Source: Manduca sexta (taxonomy: Eukaryota; Arthropoda; Insecta; Lepidoptera; Sphingidae). Taken from it: DNA of 64,000 bases. Position numbers and translations under genes: made by a program. Shown piece after piece: positions 25,075-36,400 of this stretch. Location: positions 13,395,291 through 13,459,290 of the forward strand of contig NC_051135.1 of assembly GCF_014839805.1 (NCBI RefSeq), in the 5' to 3' direction. Below the pieces are notes generated by a model that worked only from the letters and a program-made list of their open reading frames with translations, had not been told where the DNA came from and made no database searches. Every line of letters begins with the position of its first letter. Position 1 is the stretch's first letter.

Positions 25075-25310
25075 GACCGCCTCGATGGTGTGCCATATTG
25101 CGTGCGCGGTACCATTGCTCTGAGGTTGCCCGGTTTAAGTCCCAGATCGGGCAAAGCAATTGGGTTTTTCTGGTCAGTATCGGACCGAAACTTGGATATT
25201 GTGCTTGATATGGCGATAGGCTCGCTAAGTATCACGTTAGGGACGGGATACACTTGGCGAAAAGTGGGTGCCCTGGTTGCACCTCTGCCCTTAATGGATG
25301 TAGTCGCGAT
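25075..25310 (+). repeat. tRNA-derived SINE, family A
   Basis: The head is CCGCCTCGATGGTGTGCCAT with a decayed B box (CGGTTTAAGTCCCAG). It continues GGGCAAAGCAATTGGGTTTT and GTGCTTGATATGGCGATAGG, to ACACTTGGCGAAAAGTGGGT. Confidence 0.85.
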
Positions 25311-25686
25311 ATGTTTTTTAAAGATATTTATAATTCTGAATCTAAGCCATTTTACGAGCTCTATTTTTGTCGGCCTTCCGAATACAGAAGTAATAAAAGA
25401 AATTAGATAAATGATCAACCGAATATAACATTTCAATTTCTGCCCATGATCCAAGTGTCTTACCTTTGCTGTTTTGTTATCAGTGCTTCCGGTATATACA
25501 CGATGTTCATGGCTCTGTTATGTGAGAGCGTCCCGATGGTAAAGCGTAACATGGTAGTCCTATTAGTTACCAGTATACTTCTGCTGTCACAGGGTGTAAT
25601 AGCAGGTAATAAGAACTTAGTAAAATAATTCTGGTAAGTGTTGCAACTCATATTTTGCTGGACCACTCACCACACTGCGCAATATA

Positions 25687-26992
25687 CTTAGTCTGGCCAT
25701 AAATACTGTTACACTTAATTATAAAAAAATATTACATTTGAATTTCGAATCTGTCATTTTTATACGATTGTTCATTGTGTTTTCTCATTTTGGCGCCAAT
25801 ACATTGTAAAATATTTTGCGATATTAAAATGGTGTGGGGTGATAAAGAGAACCGAATCGCTGTGATAGCATTACACAAAGTAGGTATGGAGCCAAATGCA
25901 ATTTTTAAAACTCTCCATACACTTGGTATTAGTAAAATGTTTGTGTACCGGGCTATTAATAGGTACAATGAGACCTCCTCTGTTTGTGACAGAAAAAGAT
26001 CTGGCCGTCCACGTAGTGTTCGTACGAAAAAGGTGGTCAAAGCAGTAAGGGAAAGAATTCGAAGAAATCCTGTCCGAAAGCAAAAGATTTTATCTCGGGA
26101 AATGAAGATAGCACCTAGAACCATGTCGCGTATTTTAAAAGATGACTTAGGACTTGCAGCCTATAAGAGACGCACTGGCCATTTCTTAACTGATAATTTA
26201 AAGAAGAATAGGGTGGTAAAATCGAAACAACTACTGAAGCGGTACGCAAAGGGAGGTCACAGAAAAATTTTGTTTACGGATGAGAAAATTTTTACAATTG
26301 AGCAACATTTTAACAAACAAAATGACCGTATTTATGCTCAAAGCTCTAAGGAAGCTTCCCAATTAGTCGACAGAGTGCAACGTGGACATTATCCGACTTC
26401 AGTGATGGTTTGGTGGGGTGTTAGCTATGAAGGAGTGACTGAGCCATATTTTTGTGAAAAAGGTATCAAAACATCGGCACAAGTGTATCAAGATACCATT
26501 CTTGAGAAGGTAGTTAAGCCCCTTAACATCACCATGTTCAATAACCAAGTATGGTCCTTCCAGCAAGACTCGGCGCCGGGTCATAAAGCTCGGTCCACGC
26601 AGTCTTGGTTGGAATCGAACGTTTCGGACTTCATCAGAGCTGAAGACTGGCCGTCGTCTAGTCCCGATCTTAATCCGCTGGATTATGATTTGTGGTCAGT
26701 TTTAGAGAGTACAGCTTGCTCTAAACGCCATGATAATTTGAGTCCCTAAAACAATCTATACGATTGGCAGTGAAGAATTTTCCCATGGAAAGAGTGCGTG
26801 CTTCTATTGATAACTGGCCTCATCGTTTAAAGGACTGTATTGCAGCCAATGGAGACCACTTCGAATAAGCTTTTTATATTTTTAATTGTTTTATATTTAT
26901 GTATTAAACTGACACACTGTAAAAGTAATAAATGTTATTTGCAGTTAACAATTTTCTTTTTTCTTTATTACAATATTTATGGCAAGACTAGG
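25687..26992 (+). mobile_element. maT-type (DD37D) mariner transposon, 1306 bp, one frameshift
   Basis: The terminal inverted repeats match: the left begins CTTAGTCTGGCCATAAATAC; the right, reverse-complemented, begins CCTAGTCTTGCCATAAATAT. A TA dinucleotide flanks each side (25685-25686 and 26993-26994), the usual target duplication of Tc1/mariner elements. Length is normal for the superfamily. The transposase inside is near complete, so this is a fairly young insertion. Confidence 0.9.
25829..26868 (+). pseudogene. maT mariner transposase, single-base frameshift near the end
   Basis: A cut-and-paste transposase of about 346 residues. The start is taken at 25829 (MVWGDKEN), not the upstream ATG at 25775, because the leading 18 residues lie in the TIR-proximal leader and do not look coding. 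N-terminal helix-turn-helix DNA-binding regions are followed by catalytic motifs FTDEK, QQDSAPGHK and SSPDLNPLDYDLW. The spacing from the second aspartate to the D of NPLDY is 37 residues, which fits DD37D maT elements. The first frame stops at TAA 26747-26749. The remaining 41 codons continue from 26743 in the next frame to TAA 26866-26868, ending RLKDCIAANGDHFE. One indel therefore removes the C-terminus; catalytic residues are intact. Confidence 0.88.
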
Positions 26993-26994
26993 TA

Positions 26995-27622
26995 GATGGA
27001 CTAAAGTGTTGGTGGAAAATGCATGCCCTTGGATAACAACTTTCAACATTAGAAGTAAGGAGAGACTGTGTGGACTGTGTGCTTCTATACAAAATCATCC
27101 ATAATTTGATTGACAGTCCATTACTTCTGCAAAATGTATTTTTGAAGGTACCCCGCGCACCTGAGCGTCTTTGTCGAAAAAAAGATTTATTTTACATTCA
27201 AGGTTGTAGAACTCTTTATTGCAAGAATGCCTTTATAAGACGTGCTTGTATAATATTTAATGAAAATAATGAACTGTTTGATATAGATATTTTCAATTGT
27301 AGTATACCCCGTTTGAAAAAGTATTTCAATGTGAAAATAAAACAGGTATGTAATTAGATTAGAACCATGGCCGTGGTTGTGTTATGAGTTATATGTATAG
27401 CGGCGACAATTTATTTAAATATTGTATAAAAAGCGCAATAATAATAAAAATATATGTATAATAAGAAATGTACAATAGTAGGTGGTGGAGCTTAGCCAAT
27501 AAAACTTATAGATATACTATTATATTAAGGGAACTATAGGTCCTATTTATTGTTAATAAAGCATTGTATGTTTTTTTTTTGTGTATGACCGTTTGTTTCT
27601 TAAATAAATAAATAAATAAATA
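26995..27622 (+). pseudogene. CR1/Jockey-type LINE 3' remnant with (TAAA)n-like tail
   Basis: The frame starting at 27070 gives CVLLYKIIHNLIDSP, VPRAPERLCRKKDLF and RRACIIFNE, typical of the region after RT in this LINE group. It stops at 27355-27357. A 3' UTR ends in AAATAAATAAATAAATAAAT at about 27600-27622, the kind of microsatellite that ends such elements. 5'-truncated; it abuts the maT insertion. Confidence 0.7.
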
Positions 27623-28599
27623 ACAAAGCTCGCCTCTGCTTAATTATGTGTTATCTTGAAAATTTTAATTATACAAGAGTGTTTGCGAACTTTCAAAAAA
27701 TAATTGAGTCGAAACTTTTTTTTAAACATGTACGATAGATGGTACCAAGGTTTTTTGAAGAATAAAAGCGGATGCGGCAGTTTTAGTTATCAGATGGTCG
27801 GACTTTTCACGGCAATGAAGAGATATAAGAGAAGAAATGCGAATCTTTAGGTTATTTATAATATTTTGAATGAACTTCTACCAATCTTAAAAAGTAAAAA
27901 AATCAAATAACTATAACAATAATCAAGCATTTCTTTCACAAAATCAATGAGAAATTCCATTTTCGACTTTGTGAATTAATGCTTATACGGACCATTTTGC
28001 CCCAAAATATTAAGAATTTTTGAATCGTGTAGACACATCTAACCGGTCGCAGTTTAACCCAGATAGATAAACTCGGTCCAGGGGTCTGTCTCGTCTTGTT
28101 TATAGTAAAATGTATCAAGGCTTTTTAATCTCATTGACCTAATTACGTATTTACTAATTGCTAGGTGTCGATTGTGCAGTTGTTGGTATAGTAGTTTCGT
28201 TTGTAATACGAAAACTTGGTTAGAGATGTACTTGTCTTGGTAAATGTTTCCTTGATGATATTCTTCATTACTAAAGGTCGTGTCCGTCTTGGTAATTGAC
28301 CCTAATATAATTGTGAAATTTATGGCAAATTATAGAAAAAACGAGTTAATAAAATTAATAATTAAGTTATTCTTTAAATTTTTATTTTTCCAAATATTGT
28401 AATATTTTCCTTATTTCTATATTTTATGAACGCGCTTTTGTCTACTTATTTTTGTCGCATAATTATTCGAAATGACTTATATGACTTCAGATATTCCAAC
28501 ATGTGGAAGCCACACTAATTCCTATCTAACAACAAATTTAAAAGAAGGGAAGGAAACATACGTCCTTTTATAGAGACGGTTCCTTTCTTCATAGGAGCA
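27623..28599. other. Intergenic DNA, no supported gene
   Basis: AT-rich, short chance ORFs only. Confidence 0.4.
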
Positions 28600-28860
28600 C
28601 GGCAACTTGACTCTTCTGTACCTGGTGGTACCATTTACTACCAGGTGGAGTGGAGTCTACTCCATAGTGGTATCCAGATAGAACAACAACAGACGAGAGA
28701 TAAATATACCTTGTCGATAAAAATAATTGTGCCCGCCTGTTCGAAACCGAATATAAACTAGTTGATCCTAGCACGCCTCTCATTTACAAAGCGCGTCTAT
28801 GGCGGGTTTTACACCTCGTATGCTTTGGCCTCTATCTAGTTATATCTTACATACATATAT
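28600..28860 (+). repeat. Interspersed repeat, family E, diverged copy
   Basis: Aligns by eye with 24690-24910 through GACGAGAGATAAATATACC, TTGATCCTAGCACGCCTCTC and GGCGGGTTTTACACCTCGT. It includes an imperfect hairpin around TACCTGGTGGTACC at 28619. Confidence 0.55.
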
Positions 28861-28867
28861 AAACACA

Positions 28868-28965
28868 ACACGCATATATCCCCGAAGGGATATGGTCAGT
28901 ACCAAGACATATTTCGTCAAGTGTGTTTCCTATGATAGGAGGCGAGCCTATCGTCATTTTGGCAA
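28868..28965 (-). repeat. SINE family A, tail fragment
   Basis: ATATCCCCGAAGGGATATG and TTTCGTCAAGTGTGTTTCC, GAGCCTATCGTCATTTTGGC match the reverse complement of family A 3' ends. The head is absent. Confidence 0.65.
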
Positions 28966-31914
28966 GTATATTGCCATTAACAACAGAGAGTTGTAGTGTA
29001 GTGTAAGCAGTTGTATTGATGCAAAAAGAAATTTCATTTCTTCAGTAACGTATTCTGAGTGGCCTCTCCCTAATTTCGTGATCACCCAACGTGCTACGCT
29101 TGATTTTAGCTATCAAAACCACGGGTCAATAATCGGCGCAAATCGCTCTATGTCACAGGTTAAAGATATAAAAGCTAACCAGTCCTACGCATAATCTGCT
29201 ACTGGTTTATTCTAGTTTGAAAATCTACAAATTTTAATTTGATTAAACATATCGCGACACATTCGCTAATGACACATTATATGTTCACTTTAAATAATTA
29301 GGCATGTAAGCGTTTATGAAAAACTTATATATACATTATTCGGTTGTATTTTTATATCTGAAGACGAAAAATCAACATATTATGAAGGTATTAATTATTC
29401 ATAGTGTAACGCCTTATAATAATTGAGATTCCATTTGCAATCTCTAAATGCCGAAAGGTTGACGTCCCTCTGCTTTGCATTTTGCTAGGAATTTCTTTCT
29501 CCATGCAACATCATTGTAGACTCAGCTTTATCTTGATGTACTTACTTAGATATTTCCGAATCAGTACAATGTAAACAGTTCTAAAAAAGTATTTAAATTT
29601 TATCGGCTGATATGGTTCACCGATTCCTCTATTTTTGTGGTTCTTGGATGCCAGTGATCATATATTCTCAGGGGAGCTTCTTGCTCTTTATTTACTACAA
29701 TATCTGCAATTAAGAATGACTAATAATTGTTAGGAATTCTGCCAATAGTATTACGGAAGACTTCATTTTCATTGCATAAATTAAATTTAGAACTGCACCA
29801 AGATATTGTACAATTTGTGACACGATACCGGCCAAAACGAAATCATTCACGCAATATACAACCTTATAGACAATCTGAGTTTCCTTTTACAAAAAATATA
29901 CCTAGCACTTACACCAATGTCATTCGGAACAACTGCATTCACCTACACGATAACCCACCATCATAATAAAGATTGATATAAAATTGTTCATAAAACTTTA
30001 AAATGTATTCTCTTAATTATTGATCTTTATTTTAATGCTTCTTTCTTTGTCGTCTACTTGTATGCAGACGTCCTGTAGAACACATTGTGGAGGCGAACAC
30101 TATATCTATATATGTTGGTACCTCTTCGCCGATTCTCTATTACAACTGAGCAATTTTATACTTTATTTTTTCCTGGTTAAAACTTGTTTTTATTTAATTA
30201 TTTTTTTAAAAACAATCAATACATTCTATTAGGTAATAATAGACATTCAGCATAGGTAAGTAAGTATAAACTGTAAGTATTATAAGACTAGATGAAACAA
30301 TGTCATGTGCTTATTAATATTTTATTTCTTAACAATTTCAAAAACCATACTAATATTCTGTATTGCTATTTATGTTGGAAATTGTCCCAACTTTGAAACT
30401 AATTTATCCTTTATGGAATAGAACCCCATTTCTTTTTTCGAATACAAGCATTAAGTTATGGCCTTTTTGTAGATCACACTCAAATCTTAACATAACTCAA
30501 TTTAATAAAATTATTTTAATACCAAAATTCATTAATTGGCAAAAAATCATAATTGTCTGCTTCTTGTTTCGCTTTGAGAAGTTCGTAAGTGTGTTATATA
30601 GATAAAACTTCTTAATTAACTACGATGCGATACGATATCACATTTCTAACCTAACAAGTAATTAAACATACTTAACCGGAGAATTGAGGTAGGTTTTGTT
30701 AATTAATATGTAAGAGATTAGTTATATAAATACAACTCATTGTCATGCACGGTCCCCATATAGAATACATAATTCTATTTATTAATTAATGAATCGCTAC
30801 GTTATACATGGAATTATAAATATAATAATTTATGTGACTATGTCGTTTTTTTATTTTTTTTCGCAATAAACACTTTTTACCGATATAATACTTGTTTACC
30901 GTTTTCTTACTTTTGTTTACATCAAAATCTATATATTAAGTATGTATTAAAGTGCCCAGATATTTAATAAGAAAATTTAAAGACAAATATAAATATTGTT
31001 TTGAACGTTCTATAATTTGTATACCAATTAGTATTTGATAATATAAATATTACTAAAAACAATATCTCAATTTTTTTATATTACCATAAAAACAAATTGC
31101 ATAATGCGTTATTATTTTTTAGAAATCATATTATCGTTAACCTAAAATATCTAAATCATTTCTGCACGATAAAATATACTTATTTTTGTATCATATATTT
31201 TATTAAGTAAAGTTTATAATAAAAATGTATTAAACGAGTTTTCCATTTTATGAATGAAATTATAAAACAACGGCAAATATTTAAAGTAAATAGGTGTTTT
31301 GTATATACTTAACATGTTCGTTTAATTACTATAATTTAAAGTAAGTTATAGGTGATAATAATATAAATCACATACAATATACTTAGAAACTTGGAAGTGA
31401 TAGGCATACCTATTCATCGGTATTGTACCAACAAGATTTTAAATCGTGAATCTGGTCACCTTCCTGCCGAAATTGCGTCAATTCGATACAATTCCCGTAT
31501 AAATTTCATCATCTAAGTTAGTAACGAGCGAAAATACAGTTAATTTCAAATGCCGGATTTAGGGCGGGGCGATTAAGGCACTCGTGGGGCACCAAGTTAA
31601 ACAACTATGATGCAAGAAGCGATCAATACCCATGTACCTCTATAATGTTACGTAATATTTTGTGATAGCCCAATTTTTAAGGTAAATACAGTATATTATT
31701 GTAGAGAATACGGCTATTTAGGGCATGTTCTACACTAAATGATAAATATTTTAAAGTTTGAAATTAAACCCTCGGTAAAAAAATATAGGTATTTTTAATA
31801 ACAACCTACGTTTATTGTTCATCACCTCCTAAAAAATGATCATAGTTTTCTCCTCGCTTCACCAATTTTAAATGACCCAATCAAACTTTAAAAGCATAAA
31901 AAACCGGCGCCAAG
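28966..31914. other. Long AT-rich stretch without supported genes
   Basis: Several open frames of 60-80 codons (for example 29727-29966, 30020-30232, 30363-30605) have AT-rich codons and no splice, promoter or family signal. A short repeat scrap (TAGGGCGGGGCGATTAAGGC) is at 31560-31580. Confidence 0.45.
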
Positions 31915-32070
31915 TATAAAACAGTAGGCAGGCACGTGCGCCGCAAATTACCCAGTTATGATAATTTTACTACGAGCCTCTCGTTGACATTGAGGCTCAG
32001 TCATCGAACCTGGCTGTTCGGCGGGTTTAGGGTTATCAGCCACGCGACAGATAACCCGCGCATCCACTAC

Positions 32071-32103
32071 TATATAAACGATACTTCACTCCTAACCATC
32101 AGT
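32071..32103 (+). promoter_or_regulatory. Core promoter (TATA box + TCAGT initiator) of the small secreted peptide gene
   Basis: TATATAAA at 32071-32078 lies 30 bp before the A (32101) of an arthropod initiator TCAGT (32099-32103), ideal spacing. Start ATG follows 70 bp after the predicted transcription start. GATA-type motifs (TTATCA near 32034, AGATAA near 32049) sit just upstream. Confidence 0.82.
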
Positions 32104-32170
32104 GTACAACTGAACGCCAACGATAACACAATAATCACATTGATATCGCGTCTAATACATAGTGAACAAG

Positions 32171-32335
32171 ATGAGGCTTTTACACATACTGGTGACGGTG
32201 CTGGTGGCGCTGCTTTTGGTGACGAGTTCTGAGGCACGGCCGCGACGCAAATACGTGAGGAACAGGGCATCCTTCTGCCTGCTCAAGATCTGCAGCTACG
32301 TGCCCTTGCCCCACAGGGTGCAGGGCTTTCGGTAG
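32171..32335 (+). CDS. Small secreted cationic peptide with a CxxKIC ring (54 aa, single exon)
   Basis: ATG 32171, TAG 32333-32335. Residues 1-22 form a typical signal peptide (MRLLHILV, leucine/valine core, SSEA cleavage site). The mature part is about 32 residues, with nine Arg/Lys in total and no acidic residue. It starts RPRRKYVRNR and holds two cysteines, C36 and C41 (SFCLLKICSY), spaced for a six-residue disulfide ring. It ends RVQGFR. RRK offers a prohormone-convertase site. Codons are GC-ending in an AT-rich region, and the promoter is well formed, so it looks like a real gene. The ring resembles CNMamide neuropeptides (C-H-F-K-I-C) but lacks the NMG amidation signal. A basic antimicrobial-type peptide is the main alternative. 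No family assigned with certainty. Confidence 0.75.
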   Translation: MRLLHILVTVLVALLLVTSSEARPRRKYVRNRASFCLLKICSYVPLPHRVQGFR

Positions 32336-32740
32336 CTACAACTAGAAGGGATACTGAGGATTGGAGTCTTTGGTGTTGGACTGGAGTTATGAAGTTGGGA
32401 TTGGAGTTGAAGATGGACTGGACATGCTTTCTTCGGGAAGAATTTTTTTTCGAGTATTGACTCGTTCCTTCTGGCCTATAATAGGCTGCCGCCTAGCCGT
32501 AGTATTTTGTACTTAATCGTAATATGTAGTATTTTAGGGGCTACAGTTTTAATTAAGCTAGAATATGCCCTAGATTATGTCTTAGAGTTATGTAACTGTA
32601 GTATTCTTTTGCGCATAATGAATTAAATATTTATTGTTTAGCTAAAGATAAGAAAAAAGATAATAAATAAGTTTAATGAAGTTCTGCATTATCATTTATC
32701 TTTAACCTTAAGTTATGCAAAAACTAATTAAATAAAAAAA
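32336..32740 (+). other. 3' UTR of the small secreted peptide gene
   Basis: A G/T-rich start holds three irregular copies of TTGGAGT/CTGGAGTT (32360-32410). Candidate polyadenylation signals AATAAA are at 32662-32667 and 32731-32736. Confidence 0.45.
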
Positions 32741-33199
32741 AATATTGTACACACAGCTTTACATTGTTTAAATGTCTTCACTTTGTAAAGTTGATAAACA
32801 TAATGGTTCGAGTTAATTGTGTCCGATTTATCACACGATAAACTTTTGATGACAATAAAAGTTTAATAAAATACTGATAAATAAATAGAACACACAGTGA
32901 CTCTACAATTCATATATTTATTTATTATATATTCTGCTGCATAACTTACTAAACTAACTTTACCTTCTATTCTTTTTGGCCTTTTGAAATAAATTATCCC
33001 AGTCGCCCTTAACGTTATGCTTTACTCATCCTAGCCAAAAAGATTGGTACAACACAAAATACAGTTTCACAAATAGATTACACGATAAATAACTTTCCTG
33101 CTCACTGTAAAATAATATCCTCAACATCACCCGTTTTCGTAGAATCCTATCCTGGAATCTTTGCGAAAAATAATGCGTTCACTACAGGATATAAGGCCA
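32741..33199. other. AT-rich intergenic DNA
   Basis: No gene or recognised repeat. Confidence 0.4.
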
Positions 33200-33530
33200 T
33201 ACCTAACTTAATTTAGCTCCCCTCCGCGGCAATTCTTGTGGGCTCGGGCTCCACACCGATTGTACGCCCATGCACGCGGGGCACACAGTAAAATGTGTAT
33301 TCCTCATGGTTGCCAATTCACATTGAGGCCTATAAGGGCTCGCGAACATTTCCCTTCCTTCTCCCCTCCGACTATCCTGAGATGGTTCCTTCTTCATCCC
33401 TGAATCTTCTTTCACAACTATGCCCTTCTAACTTTTCTCCAGACCCCTGCAGTTGCTAAGCCGGGCGATTCCAGTATGCCATTCGCAGGTTTCCCTCGGT
33501 ATTGACTGCGGGGTCCGATACTAAAAAAAA
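33200..33530 (-). other. GC-rich island with a short minus ORF, probably a repeat remnant
   Basis: A minus open frame 33415-33203 (70 codons; contains CPACMG and PSPQELPRRG) sits in a GC-richer patch with a sharp edge against AT-rich flanks. No splice-supported exon partners were found. It may be a scrap of a mobile element ORF; family not recognised. Confidence 0.35.
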
Positions 33531-33704
33531 ACTCAATTAAACTGCCATCAAATAGCCATTGCCAGCCGCACATACATATACAACGACAACACCCTTACAA
33601 CTCTTATCACTCATTCCATAATAATACACAGAAGAAAAACAAAACTTAATTATGCTGGTCGTATATTTGGTCAGTTTAGGCAATTTAGTCTTAAAGAGGC
33701 AGGT

Positions 33705-33952
33705 ACATTTAGACTTGTCAATATGGTCTAAAGTTTAGATCATTGCTTTTCAGCGGAGCGCGTTCCCTTAGGGAGGCGTGACAAAATGTAAAGGGGTGTT
33801 ATGGGGTTAATGTAGATGAAGGGACGCCGACTTAGACAGAGTTTTACTTTGCAGGACTTGTAAGAGTGGTAAATCACAGGAGATTACATACATTATACAA
33901 TTATTTAAATGAGCAATATATTGTTGCAAGAACTGGATAAACCTAAAGTAAG
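33705..33952. repeat. MITE with GCAATATATTG ends, copy 3 (tentative)
   Basis: The left part (TTTAGACTTGTCAATATGG) and the right end (GAGCAATATATTGTTGCAAG, AACTGGATAAACC) resemble the inverted ends of the elements at 1541 and 14999. Boundaries uncertain. Confidence 0.4.
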
Positions 33953-35454
33953 CATTGGATATCATACCTCCTATCAGACACAAAAGCTACTTTGATAATA
34001 AAACTTTTTAACAAAAAATTAAACCGCCTTCACAAACCATTAAAACCAGAAAATCATTTAATATAACAGGTATAGTAAGTATAGTGGTTACCAATTTTGG
34101 AGTCTAATTTAAATGAAACATTATCTTCATAAATTTGTAAATTTTATTTAACTCGTTCCTTATAAAATGATAGTAAAAGTCTTGTATACATCTCGTCTGG
34201 GTAGCTAGTAGCTACCCGCTACTACCTATCTGTTTGTAGAAAGCAGCAGTGTTCAACGCTGCCAGTGCAGATATGTACAGGAATAATAATTACATATAGC
34301 AATTGACGACCCAGGATGACGAACGTAGTGCAGTGTTAAAGCATATAATTTAAAGTTCGTGCAGCTACTGTTAATGGCATTTCAAGGATTAGACGAGAGA
34401 CTGGCTGGTCCCGTCGTTGAGATGTATAAAAAAACCTTAAGATCACGTATGTAATGAAAGTAATATTACTATTATACTTGAAATACATTATTTGACCTAT
34501 TAAGTCCATTAGTTTATCTAGAATCATCGTACGATGCTACTTGGCCACACACGTAGGTTGAAGATCATGCCATTTTGAACCTTAATAGAATGAAACAGGG
34601 ACTGTGATGTAGTTAACGGCTCGGCCTGGGACCTGCGGCTCGTTTCACTGTTTGCGTATTGTGGGCGGAGATACGACCAACGTGGGCAGGGTATTCACTC
34701 AAATAATTACTGGGTGGGTATTCTGAGATTTAACATTTGTTAGCAGATAGAGTAACAAGCTGAGTGCAATGCTATAAAATCCAGTTTCTGTCTGTTATAT
34801 AATTCTTTAATAGATCGTTACGGTTTATTGCATAAAAAAATAGGTACATAACACTCAAGTCCGTCAAGTCAAGAAGTCCGAGTACATAACACTTCGGAAA
34901 AATCTTTGCGAATTGAAAAAATAATCAATGTTTGCTTGACTTGCTCTTATATATTTGTAATATAATTAATTTCTTATGTAACTGCCACCTTCATTTCATT
35001 TTATTACAAATCGAAAGCTATATAGCATTAAACATAACTCAACTGATTGATATATCTGTAAACTCAATAAGTAGAAGTGTATTGTAGTTTCTACTAATAA
35101 AAATAAATACGACCCCTCACTGTCGTTAGCAGGTAAACGATGCTAAGTGCAAAGTGAGTGCATTCGTTAAAGCATCGCCGCTACACCAGTGCGCGTGCAC
35201 CGAAACGGCCACTTAATTGTAAGGGTTTGCCCACAAAGCACTTATTTCTATTGGATGTATGCTTTTAGGAGTTATTTCCAATTTTTATATGTATATTATT
35301 TCTTAGTTCGGTAAAAGCTTAGGCAAGAGGCGTATGATCACGATAAATATAAAATTAAGGTCTTATAAAATGGTTTTGTCCCTGACTGCTCGCTGTTGGA
35401 TCTCTGATCACTGTAGGTATAACTTTATAATTCTGTTACATGCACTTATTATAT
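33953..35454. other. Intergenic DNA, no supported gene
   Basis: AT-rich. A GC-richer patch with CAGTGCGCGTGCACCG at about 35188 has no gene signal attached. Confidence 0.4.
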
Positions 35455-35590
35455 GTACAATCTAAGTAAAAAAAATCAATGAAAATAAGTAATTTGTAAG
35501 CATGTTAAACAAATTATTCTGATTGGTCCATTTTGGAGATAGATCGAAAGAATTGACCGGGATCAATATTAAAAATAGCGGTAAGCGACT
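35455..35590. repeat. Foldback MITE, GAACCAATCA family, inverted copy 4
   Basis: Contains TCTGATTGGTCCATTTTGG (the family core in reverse) and the right part GGGATCAATATTAAAAATAG. The left end is poorly defined. Confidence 0.5.
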
Positions 35591-36224
35591 TCAATTTAAT
35601 TTTTTCATAATTTGGACCGTTGCCTACGTAGTGGGAAAAAATTAAATAAGTACATTCCCCACTCCATATCACGTATAATAGAAAAAACAAAGTGCTATAA
35701 ATACAACAAAAAAACGATTGTACACAAATTATATTTTGAGATTGAATATGATAGTTTTTTTAGCTATTAATTTCTCGTCAAAATGTGTTTTATCTATTGA
35801 ATTCATAGCGTGTTACTTGAATGAATTCAGCTGGCTATAAAGGAGTTGGGGGATATTGATTTTCGTGGGTTATATATGAGACGGGTAAAGTTCACACTGC
35901 TACTGACTCTTTCACACGGGTTACGGAAAATCAATGACTTCCTAACGTTTCTACTGCCCTAGTACTTTTCTCCCAAAACGGCGGATTCCACAGTTTACCA
36001 CAATACAAGGGGAGAAACATTCATTGGCTTGCGTGTCGGCGGGAAATTTCCAACTCCGAAAGTTGAGGAAAATGCGTTCTTTCGTCTATGTTACCCTAGT
36101 ATTTTGCTTTTAATATTGCGGTTTTCACGGAAAATTTAGGCAAGTAAGGTAAATTTTGTTTATATCATACTGGCGTTTATTCGCAATTAAGCCCACATCA
36201 AAATTTAATTCCACAATAAAATAT

Positions 36225-36400
36225 CCACTTTCACGGGATGAAGGCCTTGTTAATTTAACATTTAGTCTATATCATATACTAGGTGTTGATTGCGGCTTCG
36301 CCCGCGTGAAAACCTTTCCCGATACAAAAGTTCCTAAAATATTGTACGACGCCAGCGGTATACTTAAATAATCCATGATATCCCATGGTAGTAAATTATT
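36225..36400. repeat. Helitron-like fragment
   Basis: ACTAGGTGTTGATTGCGGCTTCGCCCGCGTG (36283-36311) is the reverse form of the GC-rich 3' hairpin and CTAG terminus seen in the Helitron at 40879-41379. The rest is degraded. Confidence 0.5.

Noticed and set aside
31915..31920. Second TATA box (TATAAA) upstream of the peptide gene
   Set aside because: No well-spaced TCAGT initiator and no ORF that would start from it. The one at 32071 fits far better.
32171..32335. Inotocin/vasopressin-type peptide, from the C-x4-C ring
   Set aside because: No neurophysin domain, and the ring does not directly follow the signal peptide. The KIC part is closer to CNMamide.
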